Notes under the pieces: model-generated | Told to the model about the DNA's origin: nothing | Databases searched by the model: none | What the model saw: the letters and a program-made list of their open reading frames with translations, nothing else | NCBI GenBank assembly: GCA_946406115.1 | Contig: OX291546.1 | Location: 10,781,019 to 10,845,018, forward strand | Length of the DNA stretch: 64,000 nucleotides | Direction of reading: 5' to 3' | Origin: Apoda limacodes | Taxonomy: Eukaryota; Arthropoda; Insecta; Lepidoptera; Limacodidae | Translations under genes and position numbers: made by a program | Shown: positions 41,208-53,668 of the stretch, piece by piece | How positions within the stretch are numbered: the first letter of the stretch is position 1 | How the letters are laid out: each line of letters starts with the position of its first letter

Positions 41208-43205
41208 TACAAACACACAAAGTATTCATAGAATTAAGAAATATAATATAAATATACGTACATAGAAATTGTCTTTCTTCGTTTATTTTTTTATATAGGT
41301 ATAGGTGAGTCTCTTTTAGGCCCTTTTTCGAAAAATTAACATTGTCAAATAATTTGTATTGACGATTCAAAAGTGTTCTCAGGAACCTACTTGAATAAGT
41401 ATTGTTTGATTGATTTGAAAGATTGGTATTATATGTATTAACAAATGGTGGATCCATCTTGTTATTGGACAATAGAGTAACACGGCACCTGCACATGGAT
41501 GTGACAACTTTGAATCATTGTCACCTACGTCATCAATATAAATATATATTTTTATGTCAAAGATCTAGGACTTAACCTGCAACAATCTTACCGTCCGTGT
41601 AAGTGCTCTGCTACTTAGTAGACAGAATAAAAGATCGAACGCCTTCCGCACCCGTAAACACAATTATATATACATATACAGAATATGCAGAAGCTTTTGC
41701 CAAACCACTCAAACGCAATATTCCAACTTTACTACCTAGATACATTTTAATGATTATAAAAGACGACGGCATAATAGTTTCTTGTCGTTTCTTCTCTTGC
41801 CTAATGTCGCTGTTTCGGTAGGTATAGTAAAATGAAATTCTAAAGGCGCTCAACATTTTCATTAGCTGACTGTACCTACATAATTTGGTCGTTTGACTTA
41901 GTTAGATACTGTTACGCTTAGTTTAAGTTCTACTCTTATTCGATTAAGTATCTTGTTAACAGAAATATCCCTTTTAGTTGGTTATCTTGTTAACAGAAAT
42001 ATCCATTTCAGTAGGATTTATTTACTTTAGGCAATTGTTTACTTACATGTTGCTTACATTGGTCATCAATTAAAGTTCCTTTGATGATAAAAAAGATTTT
42101 ATTCTTTTGAGGGATATGTGAATGACACAACCGTGTGATTACTTACGTTTTTGAAAATTTTCTTGAGTAATAAAGTATTAAATGTATTTAGAATGCTAAG
42201 TTATTGTTTGATATTTATTTCTATTGGTATATTAAGTCAGATTCACGCACTAATATAATTTAAACAAATGCTTTGTTGCTCAAAAATTGTTAGATTTAAA
42301 AACTTAAGCGAGAACTTATAAACACAACATTTGAATTTAACATCCCAACACTCAGCAGTGAACGCGACACGGGTGTTTTACCCGCTACAAAACTTAAATT
42401 TATATTTTCGTAAATTATAAATAAATCTCTTTGAAAAACGATTTTTACCACATTCATCAAATATATACTATAGTCCCATAATATTTATCTAATTTGAGTA
42501 AGAGCAAATTGAGATCAACAAAATCGTCATAACCTAAATTTCAAAGTTATAAGCAGTTAAACAGAACAAAAACCGGCCAACTGCGTGCCGGTTTAAGCGC
42601 AGTGTCGGGTTCAGCAGTAACTGTAGTAACTAAAGTTCAAATTAAAAAAACGGTCAGTCTATATTGAATTGAAAGTTTTTCAAACATACTCAACACAGAT
42701 CAATAGTAAACTAAACCTTTAAACTGAAGTCACCTAAGTATAGGTAGTTCGAGAGACACATCCGAACAGCATGCGCTTATGAGCGCAGCTGCCACTCGCT
42801 GGATTCGTTACTTCGATTCGCTGTCGCCAGGCCCCTGTACCCTGAACCACCAAGCGCCACGCCCCGCCGCCGCGCCGCCTAGTCTAATGCATTCTTCGAA
42901 ATTTATATAAATATTCTTATTAATTTAAGTATTAGTATTTAGAATGTTTTAAGTTTATTTTCTTTTAATGATACAAGGTTCATAAACCTATATTTCTTAC
43001 CTGTTTTTCACAAGTTGCAACTTCATCTAAGTAGGTTCCTTTTAATGCAATTTGTACGATTTTTAAAAGCCTTTATTTAACTTGCAATGTATGTATGTTT
43101 GTTCGGGTGGAATCTTGCTACTCAATTTTGAAGTAGATATCTTCAACCGACGGAGCTAAAATTTTGTATACATGTTGAGTTTGGACGACAATACACGATA
43201 AGCTG
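41208..43205. other. Intergenic sequence, no gene seen
   Basis: Includes a short direct repeat 'gttaacagaaatatcc' at about 41955-42005 and a GC-rich patch ('gccacgccccgccgccgcgc') near 42855-42885. The open frames at 41155-41496 (minus) and 41603-41862 lack recognisable features. Confidence 0.5.
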
Positions 43206-43207
43206 TA

Positions 43208-43435
43208 TGACGTCATTATAAATCCGATATGGCGGACCATCCAAGACGGCGGAATAGTTATATTTAATACGTTTCTACAATATGAGTATCAAATCAAAGG
43301 GCTTGTTGAGAGTAACTCAAAAAATATTTTGACGTCACTCTAAATCCAATATAGCGGAACATCCAAGATGGCGGCATAGTTATTTTTTATGCACTCTTGC
43401 AACAAATGAAAGGGCTTGCCGAGAATAATTAGAAA
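43208..43435. repeat. Two diverged tandem copies of a ~122-bp unit
   Basis: 'tgacgtcattataaatccga' at 43208 is followed 122 bases later by 'tgacgtcactctaaatccaa'. Both continue into 'atggcgga(c/a)catccaaga' and 'aaagggcttg...gag(a)taa'. This lies within a larger interspersed repeat (from about 43085). Confidence 0.7.
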
Positions 43436-45355
43436 ATAACTAAAAACTAAATTAAAAGCAAAAAACTTTTTTTAAAAAAAGACTGGGCTGTAGCATTTTC
43501 ACTTTAAAGCTTAGTATTTCGCAAACGCTTAGCTGAATCGAAAAATGGTTTTAACAAATCCGTAATAATTTTTAACAAACTTTCCAACGACACCCCACGC
43601 CCTGGGGTAGACGAGAAAAATATACATCTGGGGATGAATAGTACTTTACGTAGAGGAGCTCGTAAAAAAATTTTTTTTGCCTCTGTCCCGGCCCAATTAA
43701 TAAGTAATCCGTGCCAAATTACAGCTATCTATTACTATAATGGTCTCTGAGCTTAGCTAAGAGACTTCTATAAGGTTTCCTTGCTGACTACGGAACCCTT
43801 AAACCGATCTACAAATTTAATGAAACTTTAAGATACTGATTACTATTACACAACCTGTCCGAAACCCACTAAAGCATAGAATGAAAACTATAACTAGCTT
43901 CAACCCTGTGTATCTTACGGAATCTGAAATAATATGATTTTTAACAGTGAAAGATTGTTTTAAATCAGTCCAGTGCTTCCAGAGATTACCCTATTCAAAT
44001 AAACAAACTTATGTAATCCGCTCTCTACCTCTCTCTCTCTCTCTTTATAATTCAAGTATATATTTTGAGCAAAATCTTAACTACAAACAAAGTTGTTTTT
44101 TAGTAATACGCAATCCCAACTCTTTCTTTCAGTCACTCGCAATAAAAAGTGCACTTACATAAATTTTAACGACGCGACGTGCAATATTAAAATTCCTAAT
44201 TTAGAAAAAGCTGTTACATTTTACATACTTTGTGTTGAGTTGGTGCATTCATTAAATATTGTGACGGTAGCATCACAACTTTGTGTCCTTGACCTGGTCC
44301 CACTGAATAACGTTTCAACTTGGCAAGCTCTGACATTTTTCATAGAAAATGGCTAGGGAGCTTTTGGTGAAATGGAAATATCCAGACTAGAACTTTTATG
44401 CATAATTTAGCAAAACATTATCTTTTGTTTAATCTTCTGCATACTGTTATTCAATTTGATAATAATGTAGTATTTCTATTCATTTATATGAATATAAATA
44501 ATGTATAAGAGACAAGACGATCCTCGCGGTTTCATCTTTTCCTTTTCCTGTGGGAATTTTGATGGAAATAATAGTAATTGTTGTTTTTCCCGGTCCCTAC
44601 CTAGGTACTCTCTTTACCAAAAATCAAGTTAATTCTAAACAACGCTATGCCGATTGACATTGTGTTCCGGAGTAATATGTATCCCCGAGGGAACTGTTGA
44701 TCAGGATAATAAGTATAAAGTAGGTCATAATCACATTTGGCCCATCCCTTAAAACCGAGGGTTTTGACCGTACCAATGAATCTTTTTTAAATTACCTACT
44801 CAAAAACTGTTATATGTAAAACTTTTTATTTCTACCATAAAATATAGACTTACAATAAAATAATGCAGGAATGTTATAGGTCATAATCATTTCGGTACCA
44901 GATTATCATTTTTTTACTGACTTACGGGACTTTTAATTAGGTAAAAATAATCTACTACCGAGACAATTATGACCTTCGTTGCTGGTTTACAACCTTAGCC
45001 AGTAAATCTTATGAGGCTATTGCGCAGTCCATTGGGCAGGTTACAGAATTCAAAATCTATGTGCAGGACCTACAGGCTTCAATTTTCTTAAGACAGAATA
45101 ACGTTAATTGGTATAAATTAAATTTGAATCTTTCGCTTCAGCTCAAAGAGCCGCAATCAGTACCTACGTTCAATTAATTGCCTACAATAAATTATGAAAA
45201 GGGTTGGTTTCTCTTCTAATTTATTGCACCTCAATTAGAACCATTTGTCTCTCGAATCGGAGCTAAAAGAAAATGTCCGTATTTCTTATCATAAAAAAAA
45301 ATCTAATAATAATTATCCTGTTTTGTGTATTATTTCAATGTAGTAAATAGAGTTT
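43436..45355. other. Intergenic sequence, no gene seen
   Basis: A (CT)n microsatellite lies at about 44027-44045 and an 'acggaaccctt' repeat end near 43785. Open frames at 43947-44162 and 44093-44356 show no motif. Confidence 0.5.
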
Positions 45356-45359
45356 TAGA

Positions 45360-46000
45360 TACTTTGTCAGCTGCTTCGCCCGCCCTAAATTTGGTTATCG
45401 GCGTGGAACTCCTTAATTAACACCATAATTATATTAATGGAGTTTGATTTAATATGCTACAGGTGCAGCTATAGTTAGTTATCCTCTGTTATAGTTATTC
45501 CCGTGAGAATCCTATATGCTATTATTCTAGGACCTAACCTATATGTATACCAATTTAAGTTTCATCCCGATCCGTACAGTGATTGAAGCGTGATAAAGTA
45601 ATAAACATACATCCATCCAGACATACTTTTTTATTTATAATACTAGTAGGCAGAAAGTAAAGGATTATATTGTGTTTTATTACATATAGCTTTTGCTAGC
45701 GGCTCCACCCGCCCTAAATTTGGTTATCGACGTCGAATTCTTTAGTCATTTCCTTAATTATACTTAGTTAACAATATGAATAGCAAGCTATAGTTCGCTT
45801 AAGCTTGGTTATTGTTTTTCCCGCGGGAACTTTTGAATTTTTCGGGATAAATCCTATGTCCTTCCCCGGGACTCGATCTATCTCCATACCCATCTAAAGC
45901 GGTTCAGCTGTTTAAGCGGTTAAGGTAACAGACAGATAGACAGACAAGCAGACAGAGTTAATTTTAAATCTATTATATTAGTACCTATGGACTATGGATA
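45360..46000 (+). repeat. Two neighbouring copies of an RTE/SINE-like repeat
   Basis: Copy 1 (about 45360-45660) and copy 2 (about 45690-46000) share 'cccgccctaaatttggttat' near their starts, a 'gttattcccg(t/c)g(a/g)gaa' block in the middle, and tails with 'acagacagatagacagacaa'-type or 'aacatacatccatccagaca' wording. Non-coding; typical of short lepidopteran retroposons. Confidence 0.6.
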
Positions 46001-46019
46001 TGAGGTACGTGTATGTAAA

Positions 46020-46850
46020 GGGTTTTTCAATAAGGGCGGGTCGATATTGCAATGGAGTAAAACAAAGCTGTGTGTAAGGTATTACCTTTTTTTTTATTTT
46101 TATTTGATAGCGTATGCCATTATGTGTGGAATATAATATCATTCAAATGTCTGTCGAGGCGTTCACGGTGGTACGGATCCGGGTAGTCCAATTTTCAATG
46201 ATTCTGCGGTTGAGCGATGGCCTAGGTTATGGGCATCAGTTTATTGCGGCTTATTGGCATAGACCTGCGAATTCAAAAAAACCTCACAAGAAAAAGGCTG
46301 GCGGGGTCAAATCGGACGATCTTGGTGGCCAATTGACGTCACCTGTGTGAAAGATAACCATTCTGTCAAATCGTTCATTCAAAATGTCCATCGTGGCGTC
46401 CACTGTATGGCACGTAGCGCCGTCCTGCTGGAACAACATGTCTTTGATGTCCATATTATTGATCAATATTGAGCCAAAAGAAATTGGTTATCATCGTTCT
46501 GTAGCGCTCACTATTGACGGTGGAAAAAAATCGACTAATGACGCCGCGCCGCCGAAAATCTGCACCAAAAAGTATTTTTTTGTGGAGCTGCTGCATGGTG
46601 AATGTCGTGTGTGTTGGCGTTGTGCACTTACAGGGGTCATGTTCTCGGCCGAGCTCGCGTTCCTTTGACTTACGGGTGTTAGCTTATTATTTACCGAACC
46701 AGCCGTCTCGACTGAGGCCACCAAACGTGAGAGAGTCAGCTTGGAAGAGCCAGCGCATCTGCCGTTAAATGGGCGCCGTTTTATCATTTGGACGTGTATA
46801 TTATACATATTGACGTATTTTGGCGTATTTTTTTTCTCATTGACTTAAAA
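46020..46850 (-). pseudogene. Degraded mariner/IS630-type DDE transposon
   Basis: On the minus strand, 46808-46491 contains KLTLSRLVASVETAGSV, the HTH-linked N-terminal region of a common arthropod DDE transposase. 46466-46284 holds MLFQQDGATCHTVDATMDIL and VNWPPRSSDLTPPAFFL, the D...D part of the catalytic core. Downstream (to about 46020) only out-of-frame remnants remain ('YRPALIEKPF'-like end). Frameshifts and deletions make it inactive. Confidence 0.7.
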
Positions 46851-47405
46851 ACTTGATTTTTTTACAGCATAAAGTGACAGAAGACTTTAATATTTGATAT
46901 TAATTTTAACACCACGCGTTCTTGAGTAAAAGGGTATCAACAGACAGACATATAAACTTTTGTTTAAATGTGTTACAAAAACAAATTCACAAATTTCATG
47001 ATTCTAGGACAGCGGGAAGTTTTTGATTTATTTGTGAATAACTGAATACATAAATATGCGACAAAAATGGCCGTGTTTTTTATTGCAATGACATAGAAGA
47101 TTGATTTTTTTTACAGTTTTAAGGGACCGTAGACCTTAGTATTTGTTATTAATTTCAACTTGATACCTCAACGCGTTCTTGAGAAATAGTGGCTTAACAG
47201 ACAGACAACAAAGTGACCCTATAAGGTACAGAGGTTTAAGCGTACAGAGGTAACAGAGAGACAAACATACAGCGTTAATTTCGCATTATAATATTAGTAT
47301 GGAATCAAAGTCATCGAATTTACGAAAAAAAATTAGCGGTAGTATGTACCCCGTTCTACAGTGCAACAAACTTTTCTGAGCCAGCGGTCAAAAATAAAAA
47401 GTGCT
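46851..47405. repeat. Diverged repeat block related to 49090-49500
   Basis: Includes 'attctaggacagcgggaagt', 'atatgcgacaaaaatggccg' and repeated 'acgcgttcttgag' phrases. The region 49140-49500 has the reverse-complement equivalents ('cgtactttccgttgtcctag', 'cggccatttttgtcgcatat'). Copies of one interspersed family in opposite orientation. Confidence 0.5.
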
Positions 47406-47410
47406 GACAC

Positions 47411-47900
47411 TAAAGCCTACGCCACACACATCGCGATAACATTTCTGCGAAGAAACTTTGCCTTCGACCTACCAGGAAGGTACTTGGCCACACTGCGCAT
47501 TGTGAAATTTATCGTGATAAACAAACGCCAAACACAAAATGGACGCCGACTATTTTTTTTTATTGTGTCTTTCTACTGTGGCTAACATCTTTTGGGTTCC
47601 ATAATATTTACTCAGACTCGTAATTGCTAATGAAATCCAAAATCTTAACGTTACTCCAATCCATGTCGAAAATACGTCACAACCACTGCGCACAATGTTA
47701 TTGAGCCGACTGAAGTGTGGCCACACAAGCAAATTTCATAGCGATAAAACGCTTTGATGTGCGAGAGAGCTGTACCGACAGCGAAGCGATGTGCTTGCGA
47801 CTACGCACAAAGTGCCGAAGTATTCACGAAGGTGTGGCTACATACATCATACTAGCGCGAAGAAGCTTTGCGCTAGTGCGTTGTGTGTGGCCTAGGTATA
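47411..47900. mobile_element. ~490-bp MITE-like element with imperfect TIRs
   Basis: The left end 'taaagcctacgccacacaca' and the reverse complement of the right end ('tatacctaggccacacacaa') match over about 20-30 bases with mismatches. The interior has further 'ggccacac' and 'agaa(g/a)c(t/a)ttgcg' blocks in both orientations. No coding capacity; looks like a non-autonomous DNA transposon. No target duplication is obvious. Confidence 0.55.
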
Positions 47901-49085
47901 ACGACCGGGTCAAAAAGTTTCTGGCACAGTACCCACATCGATTTTTTATCTTTTCTTTTTAATGGTAAATATTTTTAGAGATTCCCAAACTTTTTAATTG
48001 AATATCAAGTAAGTAATAATTCACGCCTGGTTCTTTACAGTAGACAGAAATTTTATGCTTGAAAGAAAATTATTTTTATAAAAAACTTCGAATCACTTAC
48101 ATTTAGACACGAAAAGAATTAAACAAAACTGTACACAAAAGTTTCTCCTTATAAGAAACATCAATTATTTTTAATGTGAATATTCGCCTATACAAAGTTG
48201 TTTATTATTGTCTTCTTTCAAAATATTGATAAATCATTTTGTGTAGTTCAAAAGCACGCATAGACAAATAATAGTGTTCGAAGATTGGTTCTGCGAAATT
48301 GATAAATGTAAATACCTTCTAACGAGCTCACCCATATATGCTGAATTTAGTTTCTTTGGCTTTTTAGATCTCAGCACACAAGTACGCAAGTTTTATCTTT
48401 GGATACATAAAACTGGACACTTTAATCGTAGAATGCCCAATTTTTTAAAGAGCATTTTATAATTTATTTTCGTTTTTTATTTGATCTTTCATATATAGCA
48501 AAAGGCTATTTCACAATTGCTTTAAAAATAATTCATATGTATGCCTATAAATTATCTCCTAGTAACTTAAAAAGTCCTATTACATACATCAATCTTATAA
48601 AAACATAAATTTTCATAGAATGAAGAAAACACATTATAAATATATGTTACATATGTAGAAATAAATTAAATTATATTAAATAAATTAATGAATCGTAATA
48701 AAGTATTGTAGTTTTAGGTAAATCAAGAGTTTTTGATTTTCGCAAAATCGTAAATTCATCGTTATATTCGTGTCACTAGGCAGCAATTATACAGCGCGCA
48801 TGGGCGGCCTCTTAATGACTATACCAACAAAATTTGTTAAGACACGCAATGTTATTCTGTGGTTTCCTGGAAATCTGACGCTTGTTTATCATGAAACAGG
48901 CCTCTCCTTATTAGTATAAGAGATAGCAAAGTCGCAAAAAAAAGCATTTTAGGTCGGCTGGTTTTTAAATGTCTTTCCTTATCGAAGCTTGGTACGGATG
49001 CGACACGTCTTGCAGTGGTTGCGTTAACTTGTGAGCATTCCATTTGTACACAACTAAAGATATCGTATTCTGAATATATTTAGTA
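47901..49085. other. AT-rich intergenic sequence, no gene seen
   Basis: No supported gene or structured repeat. Confidence 0.5.
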
Positions 49086-49089
49086 ATTT

Positions 49090-49680
49090 TAAGGGTTCCC
49101 TTCCTCAAACGAAAAAAAAAAAACCCTTATAGGACCATCTGTTTGTCAAGACCCTCTATTTCCCAGGAACGCGTAAAGTTATCAAGTTAAGCTTACTCCT
49201 AGCAAAAAAGATACGGCCGAAATGCGGCCATTTTTGTCGCATATTTTAGCATTCAAAAATACATAAAAACCTATGGCGTACTTTCCGTTGTCCTAGAATC
49301 CTGAAATTTGACCCCAAGCAAGATCTTACATAACAAATATAGGAAAAATCCAAAAAAAAATTATCTGTAGTTATAACACATTAAAAAACATAAGTATATC
49401 TGACTGTCAACATCCTTTTACTCAAAAATGCGTGGAGGTATCAAGTTGAAATTAATATCAAATACTAAAGTCTATGGTCTATAATATACCCAAAATACAG
49501 TCAAACCAAGACCTAGAATCAAGAAAGTTGGCAAGAAGCAAGCAAGAAAAAATCCAAAAACTGATTAAAATCTCATGATGCAAGAACTATCTACCTACAT
49601 ATAATAAGTTTGTCCGGAACCCTCAGTGCTGGAGTCAGCTTGCACCTCGACGGATCTTTTACATAATGTTTTATATATAC
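49090..49680. repeat. Interspersed repeat block
   Basis: Opposite-orientation relative of 46851-47405 (see there), ending with a 'cggaaccctcagtgctggag' phrase at about 49615-49650 that belongs to the 'ggttccgtacc' family. Confidence 0.5.
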
Positions 49681-50270
49681 GATTAATATAAATTTAATTT
49701 TAAACTTTAACGTTGCCAGATGCGTTTTAGTAATTGATTTAATTAAAATTTCAATATTCAGGAAAATTACGAAATAAAAATATTTAATATTATTTAGTAA
49801 AATTCACCTGAAATAAACAAATAAAATTTTATAATTTCTGTAACATAAGATCTATGCAATGAACTGCAATGTTGTGGAAATACATAAACTTATGTATAGT
49901 TACATAAAAAAAATTCAGACACGATACAAACGTTTATCTCACGAAATTTTCGTCCAGTACTTATATTTTTCGACCCCAAAAGTTTTTACTGAATTTGGAA
50001 TACATAAATGCTAATGTTATTATGTTTCTCGGCCAACTTCCCTCGACGATCGACTTTGATTAATTACTGTTTCTAGCTTTATTAACTCAACCATATTTTA
50101 CCTATCAGATTTAACAAGCACATAGAGGCTATGCAGCATAGCTTATGCTACCTTAATTTGATTGTTTTTTGCAAGGATTTCTCTAGACTCGTTCAGTACA
50201 TCTGAAACATAAATCTAATACCTTTAAAACGAGCATTTCTTGTATATTTGTATATAGGTATGTATATTAA
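49681..50270. other. AT-rich intergenic sequence, no gene seen
   Basis: No open frame or repeat that I can support. Confidence 0.5.
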
Positions 50271-50274
50271 TAAA

Positions 50275-50535
50275 TTGAATATCGGAAACGGCTCCAACGA
50301 TTTACATGAAATTTAGTACGCTGGGGGTTTCGGGGGCGATAAATCGATCTAGCTAGGTTTAATTTTTTAGAAAACGTCGTTTTATCCGTGTTTTTAGGCA
50401 ACGATATACTTAAAAATATGACTCTTTCTGACATCTATTGGCGAGTGGTAATACTATTATTTTCACCGACGCGGCAACACTAATTATACTTGACAGTAGA
50501 TGGCGTTGTTTAAAAAAAAACAAGCGAAGCTCGGT
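50275..50535 (+). repeat. Interspersed repeat copy ('cgtcgttttatccgtg' family)
   Basis: Forward copy of the family at 3212-3325 (reverse) and at 61600-61895: 'aaaacgtcgttttatccgtg', 'ctattggcgagtggtaatac', 'agatggcgttg'. Confidence 0.6.
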
Positions 50536-52275
50536 CCTTCTATTCGGGTACTGACTGTTATACGGGATATAGTTCAAACTTGGACAAACGTGAAAAATGA
50601 TTGATGTGAATGAATTTTTGCTCGATAAAGAGAAAATGTAAACTCTCCCCTTTTCACTTTGGACTTCTATATTATTTAATTAAAAAAATATAACAGTTTG
50701 ATGTAAATATCAATAAAAAAAGTAGTACTTATCATTTATTTTATGAACTACGAAATTAATTAATTACTGTATCTTAAAATTTAAAGTATTAGGTCTATCT
50801 TAAAACAAAGATAATGTACTTATAATGATTTTTGTTTGATTTTCTTTCAAAAACTATGAAATGTTATACTAAATCTGGTCTGTTGACCAATTATGAATGC
50901 GCTCTATGTTAAATTTGGCGGCACTTACAGTCTTGCATTTAACGCATGGGCTGCACATGGTTAGGAGGTAGAACAGTGGATGTTTTGAAAACGATTTCAA
51001 TGTCTCTGTGATGTGATCTATGTTAAAAAAATCTTGTCAACAAAACACGGCTGTTGTCACATGGCGTTGTGACACTTTAAACACCAGGCGCATTACACGC
51101 CCGGGCCGAACATTTAAAAACCTAACCACTCCCTACCTAAAGAATCTCTCTCTCTCTCTCTCTAAATTACATAGTAATATTACATTTTCTTTGTCTAAAC
51201 GTTCTTCGGAAATAAATTTGTATAATAGTAATTTCGTACAAACATACAGTAAACGGACAGACCGGGGGACTTTATTTTACATATTACGTTTGTTGTGATT
51301 TAATTTAGGTAGGTACTCGCCGATTCTCATCTTTGTCGTTACAATAAGAAAATTTAAGTAGCGATAACGACACGCCACAAATTACTTAGACAGTACCCGC
51401 GCGCACTGGTGGTCACACGGACCGGTCGCCTGCGAAATAGGGGTGGGGAGTCCCCGCCCTGACCGCACCGCACCTCATCGTTGCCCTGTCTAGACAACTG
51501 AGTTACCTCACTATTAGTAGTTATTACGCTATGCTAAAACTTTCAAAACCGCGACTGCAAGTGGATTGTGAATCTTATCCTAATCCGTCTTCGTTGTCGA
51601 CAGAATCACGGTTAAAATTTATTTTAAAACCAGGAATTCAAACTTGAATAGGACTTGTACCTATATAATATATTCAAAGGTTATGCCGCTGCTTTTGGTC
51701 CCAAAAGTTTTCATTAATTTGAAATACATGAATTCTTTGTTATTTCATTATTGTTTCTTGTACACACGTAGCTTTAATATATATTACTATCGCAAAAATA
51801 TCGACACAAAACTGAAATTTATTTACAGCTGTGTGTGTGAATATCATAATATGCCTCGCTTAATTTACGAGAATATTATAACTCCGTGTGTGATGGGCTT
51901 AAGTACCTATAACAATTAATTTTTTGACTAAATTGTCAGCTTGTGACTTGTTTCGTTGTGTTTCGGAAATCTGATTTGATGTTTCTTTTTCTTTTTCAGA
52001 TATGAACTTCGCTAACTACCAAAGTTCTGTAGTGTCCTCCGGCCCTTCTCAAAACTATATTTTACTTCGGATACCGTCAAAATTCCTCACAGGTGTGTTC
52101 TACAGATAAAAAGTTCACCCTGATTGATGTGTTTGATATAGCTTCAAACATTGGCATGGGTTTGTGCATTTTTACATTTGCACAAATCCCGTTCTTCACT
52201 ATGTGTTTTAATAATTGCACAAATATTTGTACAAAGATTTGGCTAGCTTACAGTCCTTACATATTTATATTTTTT
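50536..52275. other. Intergenic sequence, no gene seen
   Basis: A (CT)n tract lies at about 51144-51163. A GC-richer block at 51395-51490 ('ccgccctgaccgcaccgcac') stands out from its AT-rich setting but has no open frame of note. Frames at 51020-51298, 51644-51919 and 52093-52326 are unrecognised. Confidence 0.45.
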
Positions 52276-52280
52276 GACAC

Positions 52281-52438
52281 AGGTTCAGTTCGTTGCAAAC
52301 TTCATGGCGGCTTTGCTTTGAAATGAAGATTACACATCAGATAAACTTTACTTTTTGAATGCTGGTTGTGGCTGGTTAAATACAATCGGGTGTGGAAGTA
52401 CAAGGCCAGTCGCCATGAAGTTTGCACCGATCTGTAGG
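52281..52438. repeat. ~158-bp inverted-repeat (MITE-like) segment
   Basis: 'ttgcaaacttcatggcg' near 52293 and its inverse 'cgccatgaagtttgcac' near 52411 are the core of imperfect arms of about 35-40 bases around a loop of roughly 80. Non-coding. Confidence 0.6.
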
Positions 52439-52439
52439 T

Positions 52440-53600
52440 AAGGTAATTAGGAAGCTAATGGCATTTAAGTATATGATATTTATTGATAGTCAAATGTAGA
52501 CTAATTAAAGTTTATTATACTTTATTAATTTGTAAGATTATTTACTATTTGTGATTTAAAAAAATATATGAAAATTTAGCTAGAAAAGGTACTGGGGCAT
52601 ACATATGAATATAACCGATCGATAGGAATTTCTACTTACAATTATTATTTATATTTCGTAAGTAGATAATTATATTATAATGACGTCGTAAATATATAAA
52701 TATTCATTGAACCAGATTTAAGTTGAAATCTGTCTGTCTGTGTAGTCTGTGAATCGCTTTGACCGTTCATTCTTGAATTCTCTCAATTATTTCACGTCGC
52801 TGTGTTTTAACAAATAATACGAGAGAAGCCTTTGATATATAAAAACATCAGTAATATTTTTGTACGACTCAGTATTCTAGAACTACCCTTGGTCTTCCAA
52901 TTTTCAGTAAAATTGTAATGTAGATAAATAACCGTCCCCTTAATCGGACCAAACAAGGTTCTGTATGACCACTTACTATAATAGTACCACTTACTAATTT
53001 ATAAGATGTATATTGAGATTATAGAACTAGACTTGAATTCATTGGCGCATTATGATTTATTTAGATGCATAGCAAACAAGTAAGTTATTTCAAATTTTAA
53101 GTAATACATATAACATAGGAGTTTTAGCGCGAATCTTAAGAAGCAGTAGTGTTTTTTGTGTTTAATTTTTTTAAATTCATTTAGTGTGTTTCGATGTATA
53201 TATTTTAGCAATGTTTTACGAAAGCGTGTTAAGAATTGTGCAGCGAAGGCTCATGATTAGTGAATTATAAGGAAATAAGTAGGATATGACGCGCAATATC
53301 TGAGGATCCACACCAAATCTCCCGCCCTATCTTGGGACATGAAAACGAGACGCGCGGTTAACGCCCGCGCCACGATAAAAGATAATTGACAATGCAAAAT
53401 AAATTGCAAATTCGTATGCAAATGCATAAATGGTTTTCTAAGACCTTGCGAGCCCATAACAATATTAAAAAAAAAGATATACACTGAAAAGTAAAAAAAG
53501 TATCGGGAATCATCCATTTGTGGTTCCAAATTCAAATTTTTTTTTCGTTGCTAGAATGGTACAACTGTTTTTCATTTTGGCGAGGAGTCTTAGTTGAATC
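52440..53600. other. AT-rich intergenic sequence, no gene seen
   Basis: No supported gene. The minus-strand frame at 53257-53535 has a hydrophobic stretch but no recognisable family. Confidence 0.45.
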
Positions 53601-53668
53601 TGTTATTTCGATTAAATACAGTTCTGTTTTTAGTTAGATCATATCTAGTGTGTATTGCGAATTTTATA

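Noticed and set aside
53257..53535. 92-codon minus-strand frame with a hydrophobic stretch
   Set aside because: Low-complexity phenylalanine/tyrosine-rich translation of AT-rich DNA; no support.
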